The notes beneath the pieces are model-generated. The model was not told where the DNA came from and searched no databases. It saw only the letters and a list, made by a program, of their open reading frames with translations. Position numbers and translations under genes: made by a program. Shown piece by piece: positions 29,557 through 38,946 of a stretch of DNA of 64,000 bases. The stretch's first letter is position 1, and every line of letters begins with the position of its first letter. The DNA is from an uncultured Clostridia bacterium (GTDB lineage: Bacteria > Bacillota > Clostridia > Christensenellales > Pumilibacteraceae). The stretch spans positions 1 through 64,000 of the forward strand of contig CAMWXP010000001.1 of the NCBI GenBank assembly GCA_947178255.1, written 5' to 3'.

Positions 29557-31269
29557 TTAAAAATCGAAGTTGAAGTCGTCGAATAGTCCTATCCTGCCGC
29601 TCGACCCTGATGACTTGGGCGTATAAGTGTACTTTTCGTCAAACGGATTTATGGGGCATTTATACTGTTTGCAATCGTCTTGGGGCAAATCCTTGTATTC
29701 GGCGCAAAGGAAGTAACGTTCCAGCCGCGAAAACAGCACGTAGCCGGAGTTAGCCTCGGTTATTATGCACTCGCCCGGCTCAAAATGCGACAGCATGCTC
29801 ACCGGCACATTGGGAATCGTTTCAAGCTGATAACTGCTTATGCTCTCCTTTTCTCCGTTCAGCGCGGACAGCGGCGAGACTCTTGTCATCTTTCCGCACT
29901 CGCGCGAAAAGCTGTCCAGCGTTTCGGTGTTGTTGCTACCGAAAAAAATGTGCATATTCAGGTTGTCGCGTATGATTGCGGCAACGGCCTTGCCGTACAC
30001 GTTGTCCAGCTGCGCATACGACTGCACCACTATAATAAAGAATATGTTTCTGCCGCCGCTGGCGGAAATAACCGTTTCGAAATTGCCCATTTTGGGAAAG
30101 TTGCCGAATTCGTCCAAAATAAAGTACAACGGCACGTCAAGCTTGCCCGACGGCTTATCGTTTGCGTAGCCTATCAAAAATCTGTACGCTTCCTGAACGA
30201 ACATGCTTATAAGCTGGTAATGAGTATTCATCTCGTCGCGGTAGTCTATAAACACGGCGGTCGGACCTTCCACCAGCTCCGATACCTCAAAGGAATTCGC
30301 GCTGGTGATTACCCGCGGCGCAACGTCCTTGAATGCCGCCATTTTAGAATAGAATATCGAAATGATACAGCCCGCCGTCGTGCCGGCATTGTTGAACAAA
30401 AGACCATTTACTATTTTGTACGCCTTGGAGGAATGCGGACGTTTGGAAAAATACCCGCCGTCCTTAAAACACTTATCCTCACCCGCGGACAAATCGGAGG
30501 ACAGTTCCATGATAGTGGAAAAAGAATACGTGTCTTCCGTAATGGGGTTGCTGCTTTTGCGCGAGTCTTCGAGCATGGCAATCAGGTACGCCTTCAACAG
30601 CTCGCGCGCGCTGTCCTCCCAATACGGGTCGTCCGTTTTTTGCGTGGTTATAAAAGTGGTGCCGATTTGATCGATATCGTTGTACACGTCGTCGACCATC
30701 ATTTTTTGAACGCGTTTCAACACCTTGTCCAATGCAGGCTGACTCTTGTAAACAACGCCTTGGAATTCGTAACCGAAACGCCCGTTGCCTATGGCGATTG
30801 TTTTGACGGTATCGGCTATCGACACCGCCTTTTGATACTTTCGGTATATGGGAATGAGCGGGTTCCAGCACTCGCTGTGCTGATAGTCGCGGAAGTTAAT
30901 CAGCTTAACCGTATATCCGGCCTGCCTTAGCGTCGCGGCCGTGTGGCGGTATATCTCGCCCTTGCAATCGGAAATTATCATGCTGCGCTTTGTTTTTTGC
31001 ATAGCAAAGGACAGCACCGTCGGAATAACGTAGGACGACGTCTTACCCAGCCTTGTCGCCGCAATTACTCCGACATGGTTTTCCTGTGTGGAATATAGCT
31101 GCATCAGCTTGCCGTCGACGTAGCGGTTACCCTTTAACACGCCCACCACGTCGTTATTTGCCAAATCCGCATACGCTATATTATTGGGCAAAACGTTCGC
31201 CTCCGCGCTGTCGTAGCGGATGAGCGGCATGTTCTCGTAGCCGTATAATATGTCTCTATTTTTTTGCAT
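29557..31269 (-). CDS. Soluble VirD4/TraG-like DNA-transport ATPase
   Basis: A 570-residue P-loop ATPase of the VirD4/TraG/FtsK-HerA type. The P-loop is AATRLGKTS (residues 70-78); then MIISDCKGE, the family DPYWEDSARELLKA block, Walker B LYFILDEFGNFP (381-392), and QSYAQL as sensor. Conjugative coupling proteins usually begin with two membrane helices; none is present here. The ATG at 31269 has GGAGGT 4 nt upstream, lying in the end of the 31256 gene, which it overlaps by 14 nt. No relaxase, VirB4 or other secretion gene is nearby, so a conjugative role is not supported. Confidence 0.85.
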   Translation of the reverse strand: MQKNRDILYGYENMPLIRYDSAEANVLPNNIAYADLANNDVVGVLKGNRYVDGKLMQLYSTQENHVGVIAATRLGKTSSYVIPTVLSFAMQKTKRSMIISDCKGEIYRHTAATLRQAGYTVKLINFRDYQHSECWNPLIPIYRKYQKAVSIADTVKTIAIGNGRFGYEFQGVVYKSQPALDKVLKRVQKMMVDDVYNDIDQIGTTFITTQKTDDPYWEDSARELLKAYLIAMLEDSRKSSNPITEDTYSFSTIMELSSDLSAGEDKCFKDGGYFSKRPHSSKAYKIVNGLLFNNAGTTAGCIISIFYSKMAAFKDVAPRVITSANSFEVSELVEGPTAVFIDYRDEMNTHYQLISMFVQEAYRFLIGYANDKPSGKLDVPLYFILDEFGNFPKMGNFETVISASGGRNIFFIIVVQSYAQLDNVYGKAVAAIIRDNLNMHIFFGSNNTETLDSFSRECGKMTRVSPLSALNGEKESISSYQLETIPNVPVSMLSHFEPGECIITEANSGYVLFSRLERYFLCAEYKDLPQDDCKQYKCPINPFDEKYTYTPKSSGSSGRIGLFDDFNFDF

Positions 31270-32866
31270 GAGTACCTCCAAAACCGAATATTTCGCCCGT
31301 CTTTTTATCGCCTATAAATTTCTTGACGATATCGGCCGTCAAGCATATCGGCTCGCCGTCCGTGCGCCGCGACAAAACGGCACTGTCAAGCACGCTGTCC
31401 ATTTTGCTTATAGGTAAGTCGAGTAAAATACTTTTTGCGGCGTCGTCCACGGTAATTACGCCCGTCGAAAACGCTTGTTGTTTTTTGCCGAGAAGATCAT
31501 CCAATACGGACTGCTTTTCGCAATCGGTAACGTCCGCGGCTTTGACAATGCCCACGCTGTCATCAAGTAATTGTGCGTTTTTGCCGTCGCAAACAAATAC
31601 CGGCAGAACGGCGGTCAAGTCTACGCTTATGCCAAATCGGGATACGGCAAACGTCTTTCTACCGCTGCTCGGTGCAAACGACTTTACAAGGCCCACAATA
31701 CGCTCGTCAATCTTGCCGCTAAGCTTTATTATATATATGTTGCTCTGCTTTTCCTGACAGCTACGCACAAACACGTTATTCTCGGTAGCGTCCAAGTCAA
31801 TGGGCAACAGCGACGAAACTTCTATTTGCACAACGTTGCTGTCCGCAAAAATATCCGCTACGTAATCGGCGTACGCGTTGCGAATATACTCCGAATTTGA
31901 GCAAATGCACGGGCAGCGAAAAAACCCGCGGTCGCGCAAATCGTTGTTGTCAAGCATCGAAATTACAGTCGCGCTCTCCTCCGCGCGATCGAGCGGTGCC
32001 GCCACGCCCGCCTTGATCGGAATCTTTTTGTGATCGAGCTGCAACGGCAACGCGCATACCGCGGGAATAAGCTCCTTGTTGCCGCTGAGCAAAACTGCGC
32101 GTTTATCCTTATCCGACAACACATTGCTCCTTAAAACGCGCAAATGCTGCGCCGAGCATGTTTCGCGCTTGGCAGTGCCTATAATAAACGCCTTTTCCAA
32201 TATTTTTGCCGACTCGGACGCCTTGCAATTTTCGATACCGTATTGTATTTGCAGCTGCTCGACAACCGCCGCATAGTCTGTTTTTTGCGTAACGGTGTAC
32301 AGCTTGTCCAAGTATTCATGGCGGTTGTTCTCGTCGTAATAGATAGCCGTCGCCAGCGATTGGGTGTCCAGCCAGTCCGCAGCGTCGCGCAGGTTGTCGC
32401 GCCCCGCATGGTTGTCCTGCGTTATGTACATTCCCTCCATTTGCAGTATTCCGAGAACACGCTTGGCGGAAACATTGCCTTCGGCGGCAAGCCTAACAAG
32501 CTCGTCGTAAGCCCTGCCGCACGATTTTTCGTAGGCACATACCAGCTTGTCGGCCTGCGCCTTTTCAAACACGGCGCCTTTGATTGCGACCAGCTCCTCT
32601 ATCCGTTCGTCCTCGACGACGTAGCCGCCGCGAAAGTTTCGGAAATATTGACGCAGCCGCGCCTCCCGATAATAGTCGCTAAGCGTATGAATGTTATTAA
32701 GCTCACGGCTGTCGAGCAACGTAACAATCTCGCTTTGCTCGCTTTCGGCCACGCAATAAATTTCGCAAAACAAATCGAAAGCGTCATGAGTATCTATCGC
32801 GTCGCCGAGAATGTATTGAAGCAAAAACAACTCTTTAATTGCCAGCTCGGTGTTGTAGTCAAACAT
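31256..32866 (-). CDS. Large hypothetical protein, Sel1-like plus degenerate AAA+-like
   Basis: A 536-residue cytoplasmic protein. The middle (about 125-180) has a Sel1-like unit (AYDELVRLAAEGNVSAKRVL). The C-terminal 200 residues follow the strand and lid order of AAA+ ATPases (IYIIKLSGKID, LPVFVCDGKNAQLL, then FSTGVITVDDAAKSILLDLP) but no Walker A is present and the Walker B acids are missing, so it should not hydrolyse ATP. This is my reading of pattern only. GGAGGG precedes the ATG and a TTGCAA-17-TATAAT promoter is at 32938-32966. It starts the operon with the VirD4-like gene. Confidence 0.7.
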   Translation of the reverse strand: MFDYNTELAIKELFLLQYILGDAIDTHDAFDLFCEIYCVAESEQSEIVTLLDSRELNNIHTLSDYYREARLRQYFRNFRGGYVVEDERIEELVAIKGAVFEKAQADKLVCAYEKSCGRAYDELVRLAAEGNVSAKRVLGILQMEGMYITQDNHAGRDNLRDAADWLDTQSLATAIYYDENNRHEYLDKLYTVTQKTDYAAVVEQLQIQYGIENCKASESAKILEKAFIIGTAKRETCSAQHLRVLRSNVLSDKDKRAVLLSGNKELIPAVCALPLQLDHKKIPIKAGVAAPLDRAEESATVISMLDNNDLRDRGFFRCPCICSNSEYIRNAYADYVADIFADSNVVQIEVSSLLPIDLDATENNVFVRSCQEKQSNIYIIKLSGKIDERIVGLVKSFAPSSGRKTFAVSRFGISVDLTAVLPVFVCDGKNAQLLDDSVGIVKAADVTDCEKQSVLDDLLGKKQQAFSTGVITVDDAAKSILLDLPISKMDSVLDSAVLSRRTDGEPICLTADIVKKFIGDKKTGEIFGFGGTHAKK

Positions 32867-32937
32867 AATGCCCTCCTTGCAAAGCGTAATTCGACGTCTC
32901 TGAATACGGACTATCCTTGTCCTTATCCTTCGAATAT

Positions 32938-32966
32938 ATTATAAATCAAGCGTTTTTGCGTTGCAA
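32938..32966 (-). promoter_or_regulatory. Promoter of the VirD4-like module
   Basis: TTGCAA (32961-32966), 17-nt spacer, TATAAT (32938-32943), minus strand. Confidence 0.7.
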
Positions 32967-33058
32967 TTTCAATCCGCTTCGATTTATACCATTAATCGGT
33001 ATACAAAAAAACAAACTCGCAATTTTTACAAAATTCGACGTTTTACGCGTTTTCGGCA

Positions 33059-33100
33059 CAAAAAAACCGACGTCTCGGGAGAATGTCCTGCGACGTCGGT
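33059..33100 (-). terminator. Intrinsic terminator of the SGNH hydrolase transcript
   Basis: Nine-base-pair stem ACCGACGTC/GACGTCGGT with a T-run on the minus strand. Confidence 0.85.
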
Positions 33101-33115
33101 GTAAACCTGGTTATT

Positions 33116-33784
33116 CTATTTTGCGAAGCTCATCGCTTTTAACCAAAGATCGGCTATGGTCTTGTGCCCTTCCTTGGTCGGGTGGCAATAATCAAGCGAC
33201 TCGTACTGCTCGTTATATGCCGCTATGTCCGCGACAGAGCAACCCTCCATTTCGGCCGCAAGCTTTATCGCGTCGTTAATATCACGAGCAAAAAACGGCA
33301 GCTTGTCTCGGTGCTTACTCTCGCCCGAGCCCTCGCGGTACGCCATAAGCAACGTCCCGCAAACTATTTTCGCTTGGGGATAATTGTCCTTGACTTGCCT
33401 GAGCATGGTGCGGTACGCGCCGTAAAAGGTGTTAATTCCGCAATCGTCTTCATCGCCGACAGGCACCGCCCAGCCCCTGTCGTTTGTTCCGATATAAATA
33501 AGCACTATGTCGGGAGCGCTTTCATTGGACAGCCTTGCGCAACGTTCTTTGGAGCAGGCTGCCGACTCGCCCGTGCCCGTTACAAGGCTGCCCGAGTACG
33601 AGTTGTTAACGCACAGCTGCCCGCCAATGCCATCCATAACACGCTTCCACCACATATCGTCTACGCTTTCGAGCCCGTTTTCTTTCGCGAGCTCGGCAGT
33701 ATAAAAAACGGGATAGCCGAAATCGGTAAACCCGAAATATGTGGAAATGGAATCTCCTATAATCGAAACATTGTATTTTTTCAT
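33116..33784 (-). CDS. SGNH/GDSL-family hydrolase
   Basis: A 222-residue esterase/lipase-like enzyme. Block I is IIGDSIS with the nucleophile Ser, block III is YIGTNDRG, and block V is DYCHPTKEGH with the catalytic Asp/His. There is no signal peptide, so it acts in the cytoplasm; substrates of such enzymes include acyl or acetyl esters. It follows the HTH gene by 5 nt and has no clear ribosome site, so translation is probably coupled. Confidence 0.9.
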   Translation of the reverse strand: MKKYNVSIIGDSISTYFGFTDFGYPVFYTAELAKENGLESVDDMWWKRVMDGIGGQLCVNNSYSGSLVTGTGESAACSKERCARLSNESAPDIVLIYIGTNDRGWAVPVGDEDDCGINTFYGAYRTMLRQVKDNYPQAKIVCGTLLMAYREGSGESKHRDKLPFFARDINDAIKLAAEMEGCSVADIAAYNEQYESLDYCHPTKEGHKTIADLWLKAMSFAK

Positions 33785-33789
33785 TTTAT

Positions 33790-34116
33790 TTAATCGGTAA
33801 AAACTACTATATCGTTTAAAGTTACTTGCGCCAGCTGACAGTAAAATAGCAGGTTTTCGTAGTCGACAACAGTCCTGCCGTTTTCCCAGTTGAATATTAC
33901 GCTTTCCGAAACGCCGAAAACCTCGGCCAACTCTTTACGGCTGATGTGGTTATCCATTTCGAATTCGCAGGCAGCGCAATCGCCCATGCAATTGTAATCG
34001 TCATGTTTAAGCGCACCGCAAACCTGCCGCCTAAGCTCGATGTTATCCTCGCGGAGCATTTGCAGCTTGCGCCCCGTCTTTTTACGGTCTATAAATTGTC
34101 TGCGTATCGGTTTCAA
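33790..34116 (-). CDS. HTH regulator with a cysteine cluster
   Basis: A 108-residue protein with the HTH at its C-terminal half (HISRKELAEVFGVSESVIFN, then WENGRTVVDYENLL). The N-terminal half is basic, then has NCMGDCAACEF, a close group of three Cys plus one earlier Cys, fit for a metal or Fe-S site or a redox switch. It starts with TTG at 34114-34116, supported by AAGGGGTG. It is co-transcribed with the SGNH hydrolase, so it may sense a signal for that enzyme. Confidence 0.75.
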   Translation of the reverse strand: MKPIRRQFIDRKKTGRKLQMLREDNIELRRQVCGALKHDDYNCMGDCAACEFEMDNHISRKELAEVFGVSESVIFNWENGRTVVDYENLLFYCQLAQVTLNDIVVFTD

Positions 34117-34167
34117 TTCGACACCCCTTATATATTAATCATTTTTTCCATAATTGTGATTCATTTA

Positions 34168-34196
34168 ATTATATCATAGGGCATCGATATATGCAA
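34168..34196 (-). promoter_or_regulatory. Promoter of the HTH-SGNH operon
   Basis: TTGCAT (34191-34196), 17-nt spacer, TATAAT (34168-34173), minus strand. Confidence 0.7.
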
Positions 34197-34245
34197 GTAA
34201 TACTTGACTAACTGCTTAAAGTAAGCCTCCGATTTTTCTTTACTA

Positions 34246-34290
34246 TGAAAAATGCACCTCCAAAAGTTTGTCTTACTTTTGGGGTGCATT
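34246..34290 (-). terminator. Intrinsic terminator of the InlB-repeat lipoprotein gene
   Basis: Long stem (AATGCACC ... GGTGCATT plus CAAAAG/CTTTTG) with TTTTTC on the minus strand, 26 nt after the stop codon. Confidence 0.85.
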
Positions 34291-34315
34291 TCATATTTTG
34301 CATTTAAACCGAATA

Positions 34316-37300
34316 TCAGTCGTTGCCGGCCGTCGGGGCGGGAACGAGCGTGAACGTTCCTTTTTCCGTGTCGACAGTCAAGTACACTTTGACAACGGTA
34401 TAATTGTCGATATAGCTTATGCACAAAACGCCGTCTTCGTCCTTTGTATATGAACCTGAGTGCACTCTGCCGTAGCTGTCGACATATACCGCGGAATCGA
34501 ACCCGTTGAGGTTAACGACGGTATTCTCGTTGCTCACGAACAAGCCGTAGTAATCCATGTCGCAAGTCTGTGCGAAGTACTCTCGCGTGCCGTCCTGATT
34601 GGTGCGGTACATCAAGCGAACGCGAGCCAACATGTTGCCTTTATTGTCGAGAAGCATGTAGGTGCTCGACGCGACTTGTACATAGAAAGCTTGAATGGTT
34701 TTTTCCTCGCCGTTGTAGGTATAGTACATTTCGGCAATAACGTATCCGGTAAATCTCACCGAGGAAATGCTCGCCGTATGTTCGGGAACTGCGGGGGTTT
34801 CCATAGTGCCGGGCGTGCCTGCGACGGTGAGCTCGATAGGCTCGGGAAGCTCGAACACGCCGTCAATCTCGGGGATATACGTGCCATCGAGATAGAACAG
34901 AACGCCGGCTTCAATACGCTGGAAATAGAGCTTTGAGCCGTTCGACGACACCGTGAACACGTAAATGTCGCTCTCGTCGTTGAACTTTTCAAAATTACCC
35001 GTAGCACTGTTAGTCTGGGAAAGCTGCAATACATAATTGCTGTATCCGCCGCCGCCTATCAGAGCAACCGGCGTGGGGTTGCCGAGATTGGACATCGTCA
35101 TCGTGTAAACGGTATATTGTGCTGTGGGACGATAGGTACGGAAGAACGTAAAGCCTCTCTGTTCACGGTAAAGATTGAACGTAAACGTTACCTGCTCGCC
35201 GCCTACCGTATAGGTAAAGTCGTAGCCTTCTACGCCGTACTGATTTGCTCTGTACGTGCCTTCGTACGGGACGTTGCTTCCCGTCTCTGCGTCGTATACG
35301 TAGTATGTACCGCTGTACACTTTGTCCGTACCTGCGGTATTGCCGGAGAGATACAAATAGTTCCTTGCGTCGTCGTAAGATACCGCATAGCCGACTTCAT
35401 AACCAACCGTCTCAAACGAGGAAATTGCGCCGTCTGTGTAGATAAGTCTAAGCGTAAGCGACAGCGTACCCTTAGTATCGGCAAACTGAATAATGTTGCC
35501 GTTGGAGTAAACGTAATGGCCTTCATATTCGGTGTCGTTTTCGCCTGCCTTACCCTTTTTGACGTACTTAGCCGTTGACGCATTTACGTCAAGAATAAGC
35601 TTGTCGCCTGCGGCGTTAAGTATGTCGTACTTGCCGTCGGTGGGTTGGGTCGTTCCCGCGTAATCGATATAGAGGAGCTTGGTGGTGACGGTTTCGCCTT
35701 TATCGTTCGTATTGGTGGAGGTAACAATCGAGAAGTCGAATTCCTCGTAAGTCACGGCGAGCGAGCTGTAAACATAGCTGAAAACAACTTGTTCGTCGCG
35801 AACGAAAGACCCTGCCGTTTTATCGTCGTCGTTCCACACAACAATGCCGAACGAGACCGGATAGGCTGCAATCAGCATCCCGTCCTGCTGAACGTAAAGC
35901 AAGAGTACGGCAGTTCCATCTGACATGAATCGGACAGCCAACAGATGTTCGGAATTGGCTACAACGATATTGTCTGTCATGTAAGCAAAATCGGAGTCGC
36001 CGTCATAGTCGTAGAACACCGTAGTGGCTTTGGCGTCTTCCGCAGTGGGCGTGTTGACAGTCAACATTCCGTTGCTGTACTTGTAAGTCTTTTTAACGTT
36101 ATCATCGCCTTCACTGACAGCCGTGCCGTAACCATCGAGCGTGTACTTGACGCCGTCGTAGGTGAACGTAGCGCCCTCCAAGGCATCGCTTGCCTGTGTG
36201 ACCGAGATGGAAGTGATTTTGCCGTTGTTGTATACAAACTGGAATTTAAATTTCAAGCACGGCGAAAGGTTTACGCCGCTGTTGGCAAACAAATTGATCC
36301 ACTGTAAAGTATATTCATTAATTTGCGCGGTGAACTCGTAAAGATTGCCGGTAACGTCGCCGTTAGAGCCCGCTTTAATCAACTCGTACTCGCCGGCTAA
36401 CACCATTACGTACTCGTTGCTGACAGTGCCGTAGAACTGATCGGGAAGTGAAAGCCGGAAGTAAAGCGCCGCGGTATTGTTGTTATAAACCGCCATCGTG
36501 TAATAGGCGTTCGACAACAGGTTGGATACGCCGTACGTTCCGCATTCGGCGCCTTGAAGCTCGAACACCGGCACCGCATTGTCGCCTTCGCCGTAAGTAC
36601 CCTGTATCTCGAACACAAGATTATCGCCGGTCGCGGGGATAATCGTAATAGTGCCGTACGTACTGTCGTAAACGTATTTGCCGGTAACGGTCGTACTGCC
36701 CTTTGTATAGGTCGCGCTGCCGTCGAGCATGCCGTAGCCCGAAAGCTCAATCTTGTCGGCGGTTTCGATGTCGAGCGTTTCGCCGTCCGCGGGCGCGCCG
36801 TATAGCGTCGCTTTAAAGCGTTCGGTAAATACGTTTACCTTTTGAACGCCCGAGGTCGTTTGGACCGTAGCCTGAGAAAGCAAATATGTATAAAAGCGAT
36901 AATTGAGCGAGCTGTTAAAAATCTGTACAACTATCTCCACTCCGTCGTCGCCGTCGTACGCACCCTCTCCGGTATTCAGAATGTACCGACCGCCGAAATA
37001 TTTATAACCCGCGCTGCTACTTGAATTATCGTAAACTGCCATTCGGGCAGCGCCGTAGCCGTCGAGCAAAAGCTGTTGCGAGGTTCTCACTACACCGGCT
37101 TGCGACATGGTGTACCACAAACCGTATTCCTCACCGCGCAGCTCATAGCTTGCGATGCCGGTATCGGACATGACCAAACGGAAAGCAAACTTAGTGTCGC
37201 CGTCGACAACAAACAGCAAAGAGCCGTCCGTATCGCCGACGTACTTGCCGGTTTGCGTATCGCCGTCGGCGTTGACGTATTGGGCGTTGCCGTTATCGTT

Positions 37301-38608
37301 AAGAGTAATAGTAGGAACATTATCGCCTTCGGCGTCGAGCAGAGTATAAACGGTAGTATTGTCCGTATTGAGATACGTATACATGCTACGCGTCGTATCG
37401 GCAATGCCGCGCAACAATACGTCGTCACTGTCCTTGTTAAGAACGCTCTTGAACTCGAAAACATGCGTTGCCTTATCGTAAGTACCGAGAATATCCTTTA
37501 AGCCGACGCGTTCGAGATACGCGACGGTAACCGTCGGATCCTCGACCTTGCCCATAATGTAAACGCGGTCGGAAGAGCGTCCGGTAAGATCGACTAAACC
37601 TTTTACCCACTTCGCATAGAAAATGGTCGAGCGTTCGATAGAGAACTCGTCGCCCGGGTAGTACGCTACGTCACCGTCGGCAGTGGTAGCCCAGCCTACG
37701 AAACGGTAGCCGTCGGCGGTGTACTTGCACTCGGGAGCTTCGTTGGGCAGTTGATAACCGCAGGCCATCGTTTGGGCATCGCCTTCGAATGCTACGCCGG
37801 CGGGAAGGTTGACGCTGAAATCGGCGTCGTAAGGTATGTACTCGTAATACACCGACAGCACGTTTTGCGCGCTGTTCTTGCCGAGCGTTTCGGTGAGCGC
37901 CGTGTTGTCATGATCGGTGTCGTAATGGAACCCTGTATATGCGGGCAGACCGGATAATTTTTCGCCGACCACACCCTTGCCGTTAAGCGTCACGGGGGTG
38001 GAGGGATATGCATTCGAATTGAGATCGAGCTCTTTATAAACGTTGACCGTATAAGAGACCTCGTACTTGGCGATGACCTCAACGTTGTTGCCGGGCATTT
38101 TTACGTCAGCGCCCTGCTCGATCTTTACGTTGCCGTTCAAATACCAGCCGACAAAAGTCGCATCACCGTCCGAAATCGTGGGCGTAATATCCGAAAGCTT
38201 AGTATACAAATCGTCGCCGACTTTGACCGACATCGTTTTTTGATCTTCGGGAATAGCGCCCGCTCCGGCGTTAAGCCTCAAAGCAAACTGCGCCGAAAAC
38301 ACAGCATAGTACGTACGGTTCTCGGACGGCATTGTTTCGGGCAAATCCTCGACCGGTCCGTTTTCGGTTCGACTCCAGCCCTCGAAAACGTTATTGACTC
38401 GATAGGGAGCTTCTTCTTTCATTTTATAAGGGCTTCCCTCAGTCGTCGTGACCGAATCGTACAACATAGTCCCGATCATAAAGGTCATGGTGTATTCCGA
38501 TTTAGAGGCATTGTCGTTTGCGTTGGAGCATGCCGCAAAGCCAAACGCGCCAAGCGCGAGCATAACGGCGAACAACGCTGCCAATACCACTCTGTGAAGT
38601 TTTTTCAT
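34316..38608 (-). CDS. Large lipoprotein with InlB-type repeats
   Basis: A 1430-residue secreted protein. The signal peptide ends in the lipobox FAAC, with Cys27 as the predicted lipid anchor. The N-terminal part has Listeria-Bacteroides (InlB B-type) repeats, seen as VFEGWSRTENG, FVGWYLNGNVK and RFVGWATTADGD. The long remainder is made of tandem beta-rich modules with recurring ...DGYGTA... and ...GKYVYD... elements, likely an extended stalk. I know no enzymatic motif. ATG at 38608 has GAGGTG 5 nt upstream. It has its own promoter at 38758-38786 and a 5'-terminal stem-loop. Confidence 0.85.
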   Translation of the reverse strand: MKKLHRVVLAALFAVMLALGAFGFAACSNANDNASKSEYTMTFMIGTMLYDSVTTTEGSPYKMKEEAPYRVNNVFEGWSRTENGPVEDLPETMPSENRTYYAVFSAQFALRLNAGAGAIPEDQKTMSVKVGDDLYTKLSDITPTISDGDATFVGWYLNGNVKIEQGADVKMPGNNVEVIAKYEVSYTVNVYKELDLNSNAYPSTPVTLNGKGVVGEKLSGLPAYTGFHYDTDHDNTALTETLGKNSAQNVLSVYYEYIPYDADFSVNLPAGVAFEGDAQTMACGYQLPNEAPECKYTADGYRFVGWATTADGDVAYYPGDEFSIERSTIFYAKWVKGLVDLTGRSSDRVYIMGKVEDPTVTVAYLERVGLKDILGTYDKATHVFEFKSVLNKDSDDVLLRGIADTTRSMYTYLNTDNTTVYTLLDAEGDNVPTITLNDNGNAQYVNADGDTQTGKYVGDTDGSLLFVVDGDTKFAFRLVMSDTGIASYELRGEEYGLWYTMSQAGVVRTSQQLLLDGYGAARMAVYDNSSSSAGYKYFGGRYILNTGEGAYDGDDGVEIVVQIFNSSLNYRFYTYLLSQATVQTTSGVQKVNVFTERFKATLYGAPADGETLDIETADKIELSGYGMLDGSATYTKGSTTVTGKYVYDSTYGTITIIPATGDNLVFEIQGTYGEGDNAVPVFELQGAECGTYGVSNLLSNAYYTMAVYNNNTAALYFRLSLPDQFYGTVSNEYVMVLAGEYELIKAGSNGDVTGNLYEFTAQINEYTLQWINLFANSGVNLSPCLKFKFQFVYNNGKITSISVTQASDALEGATFTYDGVKYTLDGYGTAVSEGDDNVKKTYKYSNGMLTVNTPTAEDAKATTVFYDYDGDSDFAYMTDNIVVANSEHLLAVRFMSDGTAVLLLYVQQDGMLIAAYPVSFGIVVWNDDDKTAGSFVRDEQVVFSYVYSSLAVTYEEFDFSIVTSTNTNDKGETVTTKLLYIDYAGTTQPTDGKYDILNAAGDKLILDVNASTAKYVKKGKAGENDTEYEGHYVYSNGNIIQFADTKGTLSLTLRLIYTDGAISSFETVGYEVGYAVSYDDARNYLYLSGNTAGTDKVYSGTYYVYDAETGSNVPYEGTYRANQYGVEGYDFTYTVGGEQVTFTFNLYREQRGFTFFRTYRPTAQYTVYTMTMSNLGNPTPVALIGGGGYSNYVLQLSQTNSATGNFEKFNDESDIYVFTVSSNGSKLYFQRIEAGVLFYLDGTYIPEIDGVFELPEPIELTVAGTPGTMETPAVPEHTASISSVRFTGYVIAEMYYTYNGEEKTIQAFYVQVASSTYMLLDNKGNMLARVRLMYRTNQDGTREYFAQTCDMDYYGLFVSNENTVVNLNGFDSAVYVDSYGRVHSGSYTKDEDGVLCISYIDNYTVVKVYLTVDTEKGTFTLVPAPTAGND

Positions 38609-38703
38609 AAACACCTCTGTAAATTTCCGTGTCCGCTCTGTTTGTGTGTCGAGCACAACCGTCGTCCGCCGAGCGAACGAGATCGAATAATTTTTTTCAA
38701 CAC

Positions 38704-38747
38704 AATATCGGCTTTGGCGGACACCTTTGTAAAACCAAAGCCGATAT
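38704..38747 (-). promoter_or_regulatory. 5'-leader stem-loop of the InlB-repeat lipoprotein
   Basis: Perfect 13-bp stem ATATCGGCTTTGG/CCAAAGCCGATAT whose 18-nt loop carries ACAAAGGTGTCCGC. It starts about 11 nt after the -10 box, so it forms the 5' end of the message. The T-run after it is weak. Confidence 0.75.
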
Positions 38748-38757
38748 GGGTTTATTT

Positions 38758-38786
38758 ATTATACTCTAATTTGTACGTTATGTCAA
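38758..38786 (-). promoter_or_regulatory. Promoter of the InlB-repeat lipoprotein gene
   Basis: TTGACA (38781-38786), 17-nt spacer, TATAAT (38758-38763), minus strand: a perfect consensus promoter. Confidence 0.85.
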
Positions 38787-38840
38787 ACAAATAATGGGAG
38801 TTGCGCCGAGTTTAAATAAAAACTTCCGATATCCCCGCAC

Positions 38841-38868
38841 AAAAAAGGGAGCGCACTTACACGCTCCC
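38841..38868 (-). terminator. Intrinsic terminator at the end of the MoxR-LRR operon
   Basis: Stem GGGAGCG/CGCTCCC with an 8-nt loop, then TTTTTT on the minus strand, 79 nt after the LRR lipoprotein stop codon. The rest of the 338-nt gap 38609-38946 holds only the promoter and leader listed above. Confidence 0.85.
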
Positions 38869-38946
38869 AATCTGCTTGATTTTAATCTTGCTTAAACAAT
38901 CTATTATTCCTAATATCTTGTCTATTTCTATTAGCTGTCCGCCCCG

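Noticed and set aside
29007-32866. Remnant of a conjugative element
   Set aside because: No relaxase, VirB4, VirB6 or integrase nearby, the genes are intact and overlapping, and the ATPase lacks membrane anchors.
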